From contig NZ_CP051293.1 of NCBI RefSeq assembly GCF_013170805.1, forward strand, positions 5,152,001 to 5,216,000: a DNA stretch of 64,000 nucleotides, written 5' to 3'. Position 1 is the first letter of the stretch. Each line of letters opens with the position of its first letter. A program made the position numbers and the translations under genes. Positions 52,395-62,421 of this stretch are shown piece by piece. The notes under the pieces were generated by a model. That model did not search any database and had not been told where the DNA came from. It was given only the letters and a program-made list of their open reading frames with translations. This stretch comes from Mesorhizobium sp. NZP2077. GTDB taxonomy: Bacteria; Pseudomonadota; Alphaproteobacteria; Rhizobiales; Rhizobiaceae.

Positions 52395-55163
52395 TTATTG
52401 TTCTTGCTTGCCTTCATTTTCCCTCGCCGCCCGCGTCAGCAGCCGCTGATAAAACAACCCGATGCCGATCAAAACCGCGCCCAAGCCGATGAAGGACAGC
52501 GCCCTGAGCACACCTTCCAGCTCCGACATGTCGAAGAGGAAGACTTTCAGCACGGCGATCGCGATCAGTGCGGCAGACGCAATGCGCAGCACCTGTGACT
52601 TCAGCCAAACGCCGGCGGTGAGCAGCGCCACGCCGATGACCAGCCAGAGCGCCGAATAAGTGTAGGTCTCCAGCTGGCCAAGCCCGCTCCACAGGCCGAT
52701 GAACTCGCCCTTGAACAGGCGCCTGACCGACAGCGTGGCATAGGCCAGGGCAAGCACGGCCGCCACCACCGCCAACATCTGCGCATACCATTTCGGCCGC
52801 TTGTCGCGGGCATACAGCGCCAAGCCGCCGGCGGCGACCGCCGGCAGGAGATAGGCGAGGAACAACAGGTTGAACACCGGGATCTGGCCGGTCGATTCGT
52901 CCGTGAACAGCGGGTTCAGCACCGCGAAATGCCGGATGACGATGAACGCGACCGAAACCACGCCGGCGGCCATCGAGCCATAGCGCAGCACCGAGCTTGG
53001 CGAGCGCATGTCGATGGCGACTAGGATGGCACCGGCGCCGATGGCAATCAGCGTGTAGATTGACTGCTCGGCGAGCGTCATCGCACCCGTGTCGATGACG
53101 CCACCATGCATGGCGTGACGCACCAGCATGGCAACGGCAAGCAACGCAAACAGAGCCGCCGCCGCTTGCATGGCGAGGCGCGGCCGGCCATTGGTGGTGC
53201 GTGCGAGCTGCCAGGCGGCGAAGCCGAAGGCGAGCGCCGGCACGCCGTATCCCGGCAGCAGCCAGTTGAAAACCGGCGTCCTGGAGAGGAATTCAGCGCC
53301 GACTATGGTCGGATCGAAGGCGACGCGGCCAAGCACGGCGATCACCGCGCCAACAGCAATCCAGCCAAGCACTGGATAAGAGCGCCAGCGCGTCGCCAGC
53401 GCCGGCACGATGGCCGCGGCACCGAGCAGAATGGTGGTCCAGCCGGAATCGAAGGCCATATGCAGCATCAAGAGGCCGGCGATCGCCGCGCCGCAAAGGG
53501 CAAACGACACCGCCATGCCGCCCTTGAGCGGCGGTTCTTCGGCGCGGGCGATCCACTCACCGCCGGCGGCGAAAACCACGACCAGAAGGGCCGCGACCGC
53601 GGCATCGGCAAGATCGCGATCGAGATTGCCGTAGGTCAGCCATAGCGCCAGCATAATGACCAGTGGCGCTGCGATGCCCCAGGCCGCCCAGCATGCCGCG
53701 CGAATCTGCGCGACGGCGGCAAAACGGCGGGCGGCCCAGAAACCCGCGCCGATGAAGACCAGGCCGAGGCCGAGGCCGATGCGCAGCGTCAAGGGATTTC
53801 CAGCCGCCACCTGCAGGCCGTCAAAGCCAATGTTGCCTTGGGACAAATCGGAGCCGATGGTGGCTGGCGGAATGATGCCGAGATAGATCATCACGCTCAC
53901 CACCCCGGCGGCATGCAGCAGCGGCAGGGCGCGCGGCCGATAGAGGGCGGTGGCGACAAGGGCGACGATGACCAGAGCGCCCGGCAAGGCATCGCCGGCC
54001 GCGACAAGCGTGGAGTCGACGGACAGGCCAAGCGCGGAAAACGCAACAAAAAAACCCGGCACGATCGATGGCCAGTCGAAACCCTGATTTGCAGTTCCCT
54101 CTTCGCCGCCACGACTGCGCAGCCAGGCAAGAGCAAGCACGGTCAGCGTCACCGCGTCGACGAACAGGATGACGGCAAGGTCGGCGCCGGGCGCGTTCGT
54201 CATGTAGGCGATGGTCCAGGCGCCGGTGCCGAAGAAGGCGGCCGCCATCAGGAAGTTCCAGTCGCGCATGCGGGCGATCATCGCAGAGGCGGCAAGGACG
54301 ATGGCAAGATAGACGAACAGCGCCCATGGATTTGGCGCCTGCGCGGACACAAGCGCCGGCGTCGCCATGGCACCGACGAGACCGATACCGGCGAGGGCCA
54401 GGCCGTGTACGAGAGCGGCGGCGATCGTCGCCACGCCGATGGCGCCAAGCAGCGTGAAGGCAAGAGCCGGGCCGATGAAGCCGTAAATGCCATGGGCGGC
54501 ATAGACGGTGCCGAACAGGATGAAGGCACCGGCCGCCGTCAGGATCGCCGGAATATAGGCGCCGGCAACGCCTTGCACCGGCACCTTGAAGCCGGTGCGG
54601 CGAATGAACTCGCCGCCGGCGACCAGCACCAGCCCGAGCACCGCTGCCATGGTGAGCCGAACGCCGGGGCCGAAAATACCGGCCTCGATGGTGTAGCGGA
54701 TCAGGAACAGACCACCCAGCGCCAACGCAATGCCGCCGACCCAGACCGCCCAGCGCGTGCCGAGCGCCGTTTCGATGTCCGGCTTGCCGGGGGCCTTGGG
54801 GGCCGCAACCGGCTCGACAGGTTCTGCCGCCTTCGGCGCCTCGCCGGCGGACCAGGGGCCGGATACGGCGCCGGCAACCGGAGCTTCCGCTTCCGTAACC
54901 GGGGCCTGCGCCTGCGCGACGACGGGCTCGCTCACCACCGCTGTGGCAACATCGGCCGCTACCGCAGCCACAGGCGCCGCGTCAGCCTTGCCATCGGCCG
55001 CTATCTGTTCTGCCAGCTTGACCACCGGCGGCACGGCGCCCGAAAGGACGAGACTGCGCAGCGCGCCAAGCTCGCGTTCGACAAGGCCGATGCGGCTTTG
55101 CTGACGCGAAATGATGACGAACAAGGCAATGATGGCGACGAGGCCGATCAGGCTTTCAAACAT
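52395..55163 (-). CDS. DUF2339 domain multi-pass membrane protein
   Basis: A 922-residue protein with an N-terminal membrane helix (MFESLIGLVAIIALFVIISR), a short coiled region, an Ala/Pro/Glu-rich linker to about residue 130, and some 25 or more predicted transmembrane helices. This matches the DUF2339 family, whose role is unknown. GTRWAVWVGGIALALGGLFL near residue 135 is the family's typical first helix of the membrane domain. It lies upstream of the sigma/anti-sigma pair on the same strand, 155 bp away. Confidence 0.88.
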   Translation of the reverse strand: MFESLIGLVAIIALFVIISRQQSRIGLVERELGALRSLVLSGAVPPVVKLAEQIAADGKADAAPVAAVAADVATAVVSEPVVAQAQAPVTEAEAPVAGAVSGPWSAGEAPKAAEPVEPVAAPKAPGKPDIETALGTRWAVWVGGIALALGGLFLIRYTIEAGIFGPGVRLTMAAVLGLVLVAGGEFIRRTGFKVPVQGVAGAYIPAILTAAGAFILFGTVYAAHGIYGFIGPALAFTLLGAIGVATIAAALVHGLALAGIGLVGAMATPALVSAQAPNPWALFVYLAIVLAASAMIARMRDWNFLMAAAFFGTGAWTIAYMTNAPGADLAVILFVDAVTLTVLALAWLRSRGGEEGTANQGFDWPSIVPGFFVAFSALGLSVDSTLVAAGDALPGALVIVALVATALYRPRALPLLHAAGVVSVMIYLGIIPPATIGSDLSQGNIGFDGLQVAAGNPLTLRIGLGLGLVFIGAGFWAARRFAAVAQIRAACWAAWGIAAPLVIMLALWLTYGNLDRDLADAAVAALLVVVFAAGGEWIARAEEPPLKGGMAVSFALCGAAIAGLLMLHMAFDSGWTTILLGAAAIVPALATRWRSYPVLGWIAVGAVIAVLGRVAFDPTIVGAEFLSRTPVFNWLLPGYGVPALAFGFAAWQLARTTNGRPRLAMQAAAALFALLAVAMLVRHAMHGGVIDTGAMTLAEQSIYTLIAIGAGAILVAIDMRSPSSVLRYGSMAAGVVSVAFIVIRHFAVLNPLFTDESTGQIPVFNLLFLAYLLPAVAAGGLALYARDKRPKWYAQMLAVVAAVLALAYATLSVRRLFKGEFIGLWSGLGQLETYTYSALWLVIGVALLTAGVWLKSQVLRIASAALIAIAVLKVFLFDMSELEGVLRALSFIGLGAVLIGIGLFYQRLLTRAARENEGKQEQ

Positions 55164-55346
55164 GGCGGTTCCCCCAAACCAGGCCAGTTTTCACTGACAT
55201 TTCATCTCACTGACATTCAAATGCGGCGGCTAAACGGCTCAAAAACTCAACGTGCCGCCAGATTGGCGGCTGGAAATATCGAACATGTCTCGGTGCCGAA
55301 AGCCAAGAGCTTGCGAGATCCGGCCCGTACAGAGCTAGACTTGCGC

Positions 55347-56108
55347 TCATGCTGCGTTCTCTCCGGCTATAGTCTTGCCGCGCGCATAGTGCTTGCGCAG
55401 CGCGGCAAGGAAGCCGGCGCGGGAATCGGGCTGTTCGATGGCACGCGGCTCATAGACGTGGCGGGTAAAGAAGAAGCCGGTGAGCCGGAAGGCGTCCTCG
55501 ACCGCCGCTGGATCGGCGCGCAGGCCGGAGCCGCGCTGCAAAAAGGCCGGCAGCGCCAGCATCTTGTCGTGCCATGGCAAGCCTGCTTCGCGCGACACAG
55601 CGCGCCCAGACTTCGGCGAGACATAGGCAAGGTCCTGCCGCGAGCCAGTGGCAGCGCATTGGCTAAGATCGAGGCCAAAACCGAGTTCGTCGAGCACAAG
55701 CAGTTCGAAGCGCGCCACCAGTTCGCCGGCGGCATCGGCATCGTCGAGATGGACGATCATCACTGCAAGTGTCTCGTAGAGAGCTTCATGAGCGTCGCGC
55801 TCGGGCAACAGGCGCAGATGCGCGGCCATGGTCTGCAGCCCGTAGACGGCGACGGCGCTGTCCATCAATCGGGCAGCGTTCATCTCGATCGCCTCGGCCT
55901 GGAAGGTGCCAAGATGCTCGTCGAGGCGCGCCCGCCAGAGAAGATCGACGCGGTTGCCGGGCTGGAGAACGGGTTGCTGCTTGCGCGAGCGGCCGCCACG
56001 GACGAGGCCTAGATGGCGGCCATGCGCGCGCGTCATCACCTCGAGGATGGCGCCGGTTTCGCCATGCTTGCGGGTGCCGAGAATGATTCCCTCGTCGCGC
56101 CATTCCAT
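55347..56108 (-). CDS. recO: DNA repair protein RecO
   Basis: A 253-residue protein of the RecFOR pathway that loads RecA onto SSB-coated DNA. The opening [20 protein letters not shown] is a typical OB-fold start. A helical domain follows, with [17 protein letters not shown] and [18 protein letters not shown]. Length is normal. In many Rhizobiales recO directly follows era, but here a porin remnant and an APH-type kinase gene lie between them. Confidence 0.92.
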   Translation of the reverse strand: MEWRDEGIILGTRKHGETGAILEVMTRAHGRHLGLVRGGRSRKQQPVLQPGNRVDLLWRARLDEHLGTFQAEAIEMNAARLMDSAVAVYGLQTMAAHLRLLPERDAHEALYETLAVMIVHLDDADAAGELVARFELLVLDELGFGLDLSQCAATGSRQDLAYVSPKSGRAVSREAGLPWHDKMLALPAFLQRGSGLRADPAAVEDAFRLTGFFFTRHVYEPRAIEQPDSRAGFLAALRKHYARGKTIAGENAA

Positions 56109-56186
56109 GCCCAGAGCTTTTCACCGATCGGGTGGCGAAATCAAGGTATGGGCCTGGGCCGGCTCCCCGCAACAACGCATAAAGAA

Positions 56187-56215
56187 GCCGCCCGCAGCGA
56201 TACGCTGCGGGCGGC
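56187..56215 (-). terminator. Terminator of the degenerate porin locus
   Basis: A perfect 12-bp stem (GCCGCCCGCAGC / GCTGCGGGCGGC) with loop GATAC is followed on the - strand by TTCTTT. It lies 22 bp beyond the stop codon of the porin remnant and probably belonged to the intact porin gene. Confidence 0.8.
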
Positions 56216-56236
56216 CTGGTAAGGTCAGTCGATCGA

Positions 56237-56500
56237 TTAGACGTTGCGCTGGAAGCGGACGATGCCGCCGATGCCGTCCTTCTTGTCGGCCTTGGACCAG
56301 TTGCCATAGATGGAGGGATTGCCGAAGTTGCCGTAGTGATCCCGGTCGACTTCGGTCGTCATCGTGAAGCCGGGGACGATAGTGTAGGCGACGTTCGCCG
56401 CAAGAGCGATGTTCTTGTCGTCGTCAGCCGAAGCCTGGACGTTGAACGAGGTCTTGGCGTTGGACTTGTAGGTGCCACCACCCCAGTAACCGCAATTTTG
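56237..56500 (-). pseudogene. Remnant of a rhizobial outer-membrane porin (C-terminal about 80 residues)
   Basis: The frame encodes the last beta strands of a Porin_2-type protein: GGTYKSNAKTSFNVQASADD, VAYTIVPGFTMTTEVDRDHYG, and KKDGIGGIVRFQRNV ending in an aromatic-rich strand. A normal porin of this family has about 350-400 residues. Upstream of about 56500 the frame continues to 56623, but with unrelated sequence and no signal peptide. The gene therefore lost its 5' three-quarters by deletion or rearrangement, while stop codon and terminator remain. Confidence 0.8.
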
Positions 56501-56733
56501 CGTGCAGCAGATCTGAGGCGATATCCTCCGCTCTGCGATATTGCGAGGAAATTGCAATGCCGCCCGCCGGGCCGGCCAAACCTCGCCAAGGTGGTCGAAG
56601 ACACGCCGGCAGCGCCGTTTCACTCTCGATTATAACAGCAGCCTGCTCACCGTGAGCCGGTGCGGGACCGCTTTCTCAAACCAAACGCGATAAACGTAGG
56701 CGAGCAGGAAACAAGGACGATCAAGGAATCACA

Positions 56734-57624
56734 TCACGTCCTGCGCCTGTGATCGGCCAGCACCGCATCGATGACGCGCCAGGATTTCTCGACTTCAACC
56801 GGGTTGTCTATATGACCGGCGGCGGTGATCAGCGCCTTCCACAGCGCCCAGCCACGGCCACGTGCCCAGGTCGCATCATCAACGCCAATGTCGGCGCGGA
56901 AAACCTCCCAGCTCTCGCCCTCGAAAAAGGTCCAGGCGATCACGAGGTCGCATGAGGGATCGCCGACACCGGAGGTGCCGAAGTCGATCACGGCGCTCAA
57001 GCGGCCGTCCTCGACGAGCAGATTTCCCGAGGCAACGTCACCATGGAACCAGACAGGCGGTCCCTGCCAGGTCGCGGCAAGGGCTGCTTCCCACACGGCA
57101 CTCGCCGAAGTGCCATCGATACGGCTGCCGAGTGTGGTGATTGCTTGCCTTGTCTCGCCGTCATAGACGTTCAGCGGTCCGCCTCGGAAGAAGTTGTGCT
57201 GGCCGGGCGCCGGGCCACCGGTCGGTTCGATGCGTTTCAATGCAATCAGGAACCCGGCCAGGTCAGCCGCGAATTGCGACAGGTCGGCGATGTTCTCTCG
57301 CCTCGCGGTCTCGCCTTCGATCCAGCCATAGACGGACCAATGCCAGGGATAGCCCTCCGCAGGAACGCCCATCGCCAGCGGTACGGGAATGGGCAGGGGC
57401 AGAAGCGGCGCCAACTGCGGCAGCCAGCGATGCTCCTTCTCCACTTGCAGGGAATAGGCGGCAGCGCTTGGCAGCCGCACGGTCATCTCGTCGCCGAGAT
57501 GAAAGGTCCTGTTGTCCCATCCGCCTGATGCAACCGGCCTGACGGCAAGATCCCTCCACTGGGGGAATTGCGCGGCGACCAACCGGCTGACCAAAGCCGT
57601 ATCGATGGTGAGCTTGCCGTCCAT
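56734..57624 (-). CDS. APH-family phosphotransferase (aminoglycoside phosphotransferase fold)
   Basis: A 296-residue kinase-like protein with the catalytic loop WFHGDVASGNLLV near residues 192-204 and the metal-binding segment VIDFGTSGVGDPSCDL near 213-228. Such proteins may phosphorylate antibiotics, choline, homoserine or sugars; the name alone does not prove antibiotic resistance. Its ATG directly follows the era stop (TAA then ATG), so it is translationally coupled to the era operon. Confidence 0.86.
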   Translation of the reverse strand: MDGKLTIDTALVSRLVAAQFPQWRDLAVRPVASGGWDNRTFHLGDEMTVRLPSAAAYSLQVEKEHRWLPQLAPLLPLPIPVPLAMGVPAEGYPWHWSVYGWIEGETARRENIADLSQFAADLAGFLIALKRIEPTGGPAPGQHNFFRGGPLNVYDGETRQAITTLGSRIDGTSASAVWEAALAATWQGPPVWFHGDVASGNLLVEDGRLSAVIDFGTSGVGDPSCDLVIAWTFFEGESWEVFRADIGVDDATWARGRGWALWKALITAAGHIDNPVEVEKSWRVIDAVLADHRRRT

Positions 57625-58545
57625 TTAATGCGGGAATTCGAGGCCCATTTCGCGGTAGCGCTCGGGGTCGTCGCCCCAGTTCTCGCGTACCTTGACGAAC
57701 AGGAAGAGGTGCACCTTCTGTTCGAGGATGCCTGCTATTTCCATGCGGGCTGCCTGGCCGATGGCGCGGATGGTTTCGCCCTTGTGGCCGAGCACGATCT
57801 TCTTCTGGCTGTCGCGCTCGACATAGATGGTCTGGTCGATGCGCACCGAGCCGTCCGGCTTCTCTTCCCATTTCTCGGTCTCGATATGCGAGGAATAGGG
57901 CAATTCCTGATGCAGCCGCAGATACAGTTTTTCGCGGGTGATCTCGGCCGCCAGCTGGCGCATCGGCAAGTCCGAGATCTGGTCTTCCGGATAATACCAG
58001 GGGCCGGCCGGCAGCGCCTGCGCCAGATAGTCGAGCAGGTCCTTGCAGCCGGAGCCGGTCAGCGCGGAGACCATGAAGGTGCGCTTGAACGGCACTTTCT
58101 CGTTCGCTGCCGCGGACAGGGCCAGAAGCGTCTCGTGCTTGACTCGGTCGACCTTGTTGAGGATCAGCGCCATCGGCTGGCGCACATCCTTCAGCCGTTC
58201 GAGGATGGCGTCGGCGTCGCCACGGATGCCACGCTCGGCATCGATGAGCAGCAGCACGATATCGGCATCCTTGGCGCCGCCCCAGGCGGTGGTGACCATC
58301 GCCGTGTCGAGGCGCCGCTTGGGCTTGAAGATGCCCGGCGTGTCGACAAAGACGATCTGCGCATTGTCATGCGTGGCGATGCCGCGCACGATGGCGCGGG
58401 TCGTCTGAACCTTATGGGTGACGATCGATACCTTGGCGCCGACCAATTGGTTGACCAGCGTCGACTTGCCGGCATTGGGCGCGCCGATCAGCGCGACGAA
58501 GCCGGAATGTGTGGCAGGGGCTTCAGCAGTTTCAATATCCGTCAT
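57625..58545 (-). CDS. era: GTPase Era
   Basis: Essential GTPase that binds the 3' end of 16S rRNA during 30S assembly. The 306-residue protein has G1 GAPNAGKS (residues 21-28), G3 DTPG, G4 NKVD and G5 SAL, and a C-terminal KH domain with VLGHKGETIRAIGQAAR. Its ATG overlaps the rnc stop (ATGA). The lepB-rnc-era order is conserved in many proteobacteria. Confidence 0.96.
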   Translation of the reverse strand: MTDIETAEAPATHSGFVALIGAPNAGKSTLVNQLVGAKVSIVTHKVQTTRAIVRGIATHDNAQIVFVDTPGIFKPKRRLDTAMVTTAWGGAKDADIVLLLIDAERGIRGDADAILERLKDVRQPMALILNKVDRVKHETLLALSAAANEKVPFKRTFMVSALTGSGCKDLLDYLAQALPAGPWYYPEDQISDLPMRQLAAEITREKLYLRLHQELPYSSHIETEKWEEKPDGSVRIDQTIYVERDSQKKIVLGHKGETIRAIGQAARMEIAGILEQKVHLFLFVKVRENWGDDPERYREMGLEFPH

Positions 58546-59255
58546 GCCACGTTCCATACACCTTCGCGCAACAGAAGGGCAGCCGCAGCCGCCTGCTCGG
58601 CCTCGCGCTTGGAACGGCCGCTGCCGGTCGCCGGCTGAAATGCCCCAACCTTGACACTGACGGTGAACAGCGGATCGTGGTCCGGCCCCTCGCGGCTGTC
58701 GATCTGGTAGGCAGGCACGGCACTTGCGGCCTGATGCGCCCATTCCTGCAATTCGGTCTTGGCGTCACGGCGCGCCGCACCTGAAGCCTGCGAACGTGGC
58801 TGCCAGTATCTGTGGATAAAGGCGCGCGCCGCCTCCAGCCCACCGTCGAGATAGAGCACGGCGATCAGCGATTCCAATGCGTCTGCACGCAGATTGACGC
58901 GCTTGCGCCCCTCGAGCCCGCGCACATCCGATCCGGCGCGGATCAGCTCCGGCAGCCCGATATCCTCGGCAATGTCCGAAAGCGCCTCGGCATTGACCAG
59001 TGCATTGAGCCGCAGCGACAACTCGCCTTCCGCAGCGTCGGGAAACGCGGCCAGCAGCATGTCGGCAACGACCAGGCCGAGAACCCGGTCGCCGAGAAAC
59101 TCGAAACGCTCATAATCGGTGCCGGCATTGGCGCCACGGGCACTGGCATGGGTCAGCGCACGCTGCAGACGCTGGCGGTCGGCAAAGGCATGGCCCGTGC
59201 GTTCCACAAGCGCTTCGGCGAGCGCATCGGCGGTCAGGCGTTTCGCCGCTGCCAT
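58542..59255 (-). CDS. rnc: Ribonuclease III
   Basis: Cleaves double-stranded RNA in rRNA maturation. The 237-residue protein has the signature ERFEFLGDRVLGL near residues 50-62 with catalytic acidic residues, and a C-terminal double-stranded-RNA-binding domain (DAKTELQEWAHQ, then GRSKREAEQAAAAALL). ATG 59255 starts two bases after the lepB stop. The ribosome binding site AAGG lies directly against it, so translation may depend on coupling to lepB. Confidence 0.95.
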   Translation of the reverse strand: MAAAKRLTADALAEALVERTGHAFADRQRLQRALTHASARGANAGTDYERFEFLGDRVLGLVVADMLLAAFPDAAEGELSLRLNALVNAEALSDIAEDIGLPELIRAGSDVRGLEGRKRVNLRADALESLIAVLYLDGGLEAARAFIHRYWQPRSQASGAARRDAKTELQEWAHQAASAVPAYQIDSREGPDHDPLFTVSVKVGAFQPATGSGRSKREAEQAAAAALLLREGVWNVA

Positions 59256-59257
59256 CC

Positions 59258-60007
59258 TTAATTGACGAAGTGGAACAGGCGCGAGGCACGCATCAGCGAC
59301 GGCCATTTCCAGATTTCGAGCGGGCTTGCCTTGCCGGCGATAGAGAAGAAGACAAGGTTGGCGCGGCCAACCAGGTTTTCCGCGGGAACGTAGCCGACGG
59401 TGAACCGGCTGTCGGCGGAATTGTCCCGGTTGTCGCCCATCATGAAATAGTGGCCGGGCGGCACGTCGAATTCACGCGTGTTGTCGCCGATCGAATTCGG
59501 ATTGAGGTCAAGCGTGTCGTAGCTGACGCCGTTGGGCAGCGTTTCCCGATAGACATCGATCGGCTGAGGCATTTCGGTGATGTCGGGATTGTCGATCTGC
59601 CCGGTCTTGACGCGCGGCACACCGACGCCGTTGATGAACAGCTGGCCATTCTTCATCTGGATCTTGTCGCCAGGCAGGCCGACCACGCGCTTGATGTAGT
59701 CGACGGACGGATCCGGTGGGAACTTGAACACCACCACGTCGCCGCGCTTTGGCTCGGAGCCCCAGATGCGACCCGAGAAAATGTCAGGGCCGAAAGGCAG
59801 TGAATAGCGGGAGTAGCCGTAGGACCATTTGGTGACGAACAGGTAGTCGCCTTCCAGAAGCGTCGGCCGCATCGATCCCGACGGGATCGAAAAGGGTTGG
59901 AACAACAGAGTGCGGATAACCAGGGCGAGCAAAAGCGCCTGGACGATGACGCTGACGGTTTCGCCAAGCCCGCCGGATTTCTTCTGGGATTTTTCAGCCA
60001 CGCTCAT
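59258..60007 (-). CDS. lepB: Signal peptidase I
   Basis: Membrane protease that removes signal peptides from exported proteins. The 249-residue protein has one N-terminal transmembrane helix (residues 15-36), catalytic Ser45 in IPSGSMRPTL, catalytic Lys106 in DYIKRVVGLPGD and the family motif GDNRDNSADSRF. ATG 60007 is preferred; the longer frame to 60085 has no similarity. It lies in the DUF2062-acpS-lepB-rnc-era operon. Confidence 0.95.
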   Translation of the reverse strand: MSVAEKSQKKSGGLGETVSVIVQALLLALVIRTLLFQPFSIPSGSMRPTLLEGDYLFVTKWSYGYSRYSLPFGPDIFSGRIWGSEPKRGDVVVFKFPPDPSVDYIKRVVGLPGDKIQMKNGQLFINGVGVPRVKTGQIDNPDITEMPQPIDVYRETLPNGVSYDTLDLNPNSIGDNTREFDVPPGHYFMMGDNRDNSADSRFTVGYVPAENLVGRANLVFFSIAGKASPLEIWKWPSLMRASRLFHFVN

Positions 60008-60085
60008 GTCGTCCTCGATTGTGCGTTGGATGGTATAGAGTCTCGGCGCGCGCTGGGCAACGTCAATGCCGGTCGTCAGATGCAA

Positions 60086-60499
60086 TCAATGTGGCGCTTC
60101 TTCGACGGGCAACGCCTCGATGATCACAAAGGCTTGAGCGAGGGGGAAATCATCCGTGATGGTGAGGTGGATCGCCGCCCGATGGCCTTTCGGCAGGATC
60201 TTTTGCAGCCGCGCCAACGCGCCGCCGGTCAATGCCATGGTCGGTGCGCCGCTGGGCAGGTTGACGACACCCATGTCGCGCCAGAATACGCCTTGCGCCA
60301 AACCGGTGCCCAGCGCCTTGGCGCAGGCCTCCTTGGCGGCGAAGCGCTTGGCATAAGAGGCCGCGCGGGCGCGTCGGTTCTCAGAACGCGCCTGTTCGAC
60401 CTCGGTGTAAATCCTCTGCACGAAACGCTGGCCGTGACGCTCCAGCGATTTCTCTATGCGCCTGATATCGATCAGGTCGCTGCCGATGCCGATGATCAT
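60086..60499 (-). CDS. acpS: Holo-[acyl-carrier-protein] synthase
   Basis: Transfers 4'-phosphopantetheine from CoA to acyl carrier protein. The 137-residue protein has both metal-binding motifs: [13 protein letters not shown] with Asp8, and [16 protein letters not shown] with Glu57. ATG 60499 overlaps the stop of the DUF2062 gene (ATGA). Confidence 0.95.
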   Translation of the reverse strand: MIIGIGSDLIDIRRIEKSLERHGQRFVQRIYTEVEQARSENRRARAASYAKRFAAKEACAKALGTGLAQGVFWRDMGVVNLPSGAPTMALTGGALARLQKILPKGHRAAIHLTITDDFPLAQAFVIIEALPVEEAPH

Positions 60500-61095
60500 T
60501 GTGCGGCGGAACCGACGCTTCCGCCAGGATGGGACGATTGCGCATGGCGATGCGCGCGCTCTGCCAGCCGCTTGCGCCTTTGCTCGCGAAAGACAGTCAT
60601 GCCCCAGCGCGTGATGCCGTAGAACAGGAGGCCGAACACCAGCCCGAGCGGCACCGCGCCGATCAGCATGGGCTCCAGCACGGGATGCCACAGTTTCGCG
60701 AAAGAAAGCGTGTGCATCATCTCGCCCAGATGCGCGGGCGGACCATGTGCAGGCAGGCGATCGTGCAGGATGAGCTTGCCGGTTTCCCAGGATGCGCCCC
60801 ACAGAATCGGAAAAGTCAGCGGATTGCCGAAGAAAACAGCCCCGAGTGCCGCCGCCACCAGATTGCCGGCGATCACCCAGCATAGAACGGCGGCAATGAT
60901 GAAATGGAAGCCAACGGGAAAGAACGAAGCGAAGACACCGGCCGCGACACCGGCGGCCACCGCATGCGGGGTGGCCTTCAGCCGCAGGATGCGCTTGGAG
61001 AAATACTGAAGCGAGCGCGAAAACGAACGGCGCGGCCACAGGTAGGTGCGCACCCGCTCGAAAAGGCCATCAGGCTTGCGACGACGAAAAAGCAC
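60496..61095 (-). CDS. DUF2062 domain membrane protein
   Basis: A 199-residue protein with a basic N-terminus and three or four predicted helices. Family-typical sequence is [20 protein letters not shown] near residues 41-60 and [20 protein letters not shown] near 89-108. The family's function is unknown. Its position as the first gene before acpS-lepB-rnc-era is common in rhizobia and suggests a role linked to the envelope. Confidence 0.88.
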   Translation of the reverse strand: MLFRRRKPDGLFERVRTYLWPRRSFSRSLQYFSKRILRLKATPHAVAAGVAAGVFASFFPVGFHFIIAAVLCWVIAGNLVAAALGAVFFGNPLTFPILWGASWETGKLILHDRLPAHGPPAHLGEMMHTLSFAKLWHPVLEPMLIGAVPLGLVFGLLFYGITRWGMTVFREQRRKRLAERAHRHAQSSHPGGSVGSAAQ

Positions 61096-61365
61096 TCTCT
61101 TCCTATTCCCGACAATCTACGGTTTACAACTTCCAAGCCGACCGTTTCCAGCCGTGCTCCGATCGCCACATCTTGCGCTTTACGGTTACCTAAAGGCAAT
61201 CGCCACCCTGATATAGCGATCCGCAACCTCGACAACAACCGAAGGCTACCTGTACAGCGGCCGCGCCAGCATAATCTTTGGTAAGGTTCACGTCTCCAAC
61301 ACCGGACAATCGCGGCGAATTTGAGAATGGCGTCGGCCTTTTGTCGCAGCCGGATGCTTCAGACA

Positions 61366-61766
<401 letters not shown>

Positions 61767-61812
61767 GTCGTCACTCCCAAAACCGCTGCACACTTTTGGG
61801 CGACATGCATGG

Positions 61813-62391
61813 TCAGATGTTGCGGCTGCCGGGCTTGATCGCCGGTATCGCGGCAAGCTCCGGCGGCAGCCGGTCCGGTGGATAGGCTGGAACCTCATAT
61901 TCGGCGAGTGCGATCAGCGGCACCCCGACATGAGTCTTGCCGGCCGAACGGTCGATGATGCAGGCGGCGGCCACCACCTCGGCACCAAGCTCGCGCAGGC
62001 ATTCAATGGTTTCGCGGATCGACAGGCCGGTAGTGACGATATCCTCGACGATGACGACACGCGCGCCCCTGGCGATCTCGAAACGGCGCAGGCGGAACTC
62101 GCCCCCTTCCCGCTCCACCCAGATCGCCGGCACGCCGAGATGGCGCGAGGTTTCGTAGGCCGGGATCAGGCCGCCGATCGCCGGGCCGACGACATAGTCG
62201 ATCTTGCCTGGCACCGCGGCGCGGATCTTTGTCGCCAGCGCTTTGCACAGACGCTCGGTCTTGTCGGCGTGCATGAACACCCGTGCCTTCTGCAAGAAGA
62301 CCGGGCTGCGCAGGCCCGACGTCAGGATGAAATGCCCCTCCAGAACAGCACCGGCCTCGCGGAAAATGCCCAGCACTTCATCGGTATTCAT
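61813..62391 (-). CDS. pyrE: Orotate phosphoribosyltransferase
   Basis: Makes orotidine 5'-monophosphate from orotate and PRPP. The 192-residue protein has the PRPP-binding motif [14 protein letters not shown] near residues 109-122 and the loop [11 protein letters not shown]. Length is normal. It follows rsh by 30 bp on the same strand, an arrangement usual in Rhizobiales, and is followed by the frameshifted VOC gene. Confidence 0.95.
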   Translation of the reverse strand: MNTDEVLGIFREAGAVLEGHFILTSGLRSPVFLQKARVFMHADKTERLCKALATKIRAAVPGKIDYVVGPAIGGLIPAYETSRHLGVPAIWVEREGGEFRLRRFEIARGARVVIVEDIVTTGLSIRETIECLRELGAEVVAAACIIDRSAGKTHVGVPLIALAEYEVPAYPPDRLPPELAAIPAIKPGSRNI

Positions 62392-62421
62392 CTGCGTCTA
62401 TCCCCTCACAGATCGGCCATG

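Noticed and set aside
56501..56623. Upstream part of the porin-remnant frame, briefly considered as an Lrp/AsnC fragment
   Set aside because: The similarity was a few residues only and no HTH could be read. It is probably non-coding sequence beyond the deletion break.
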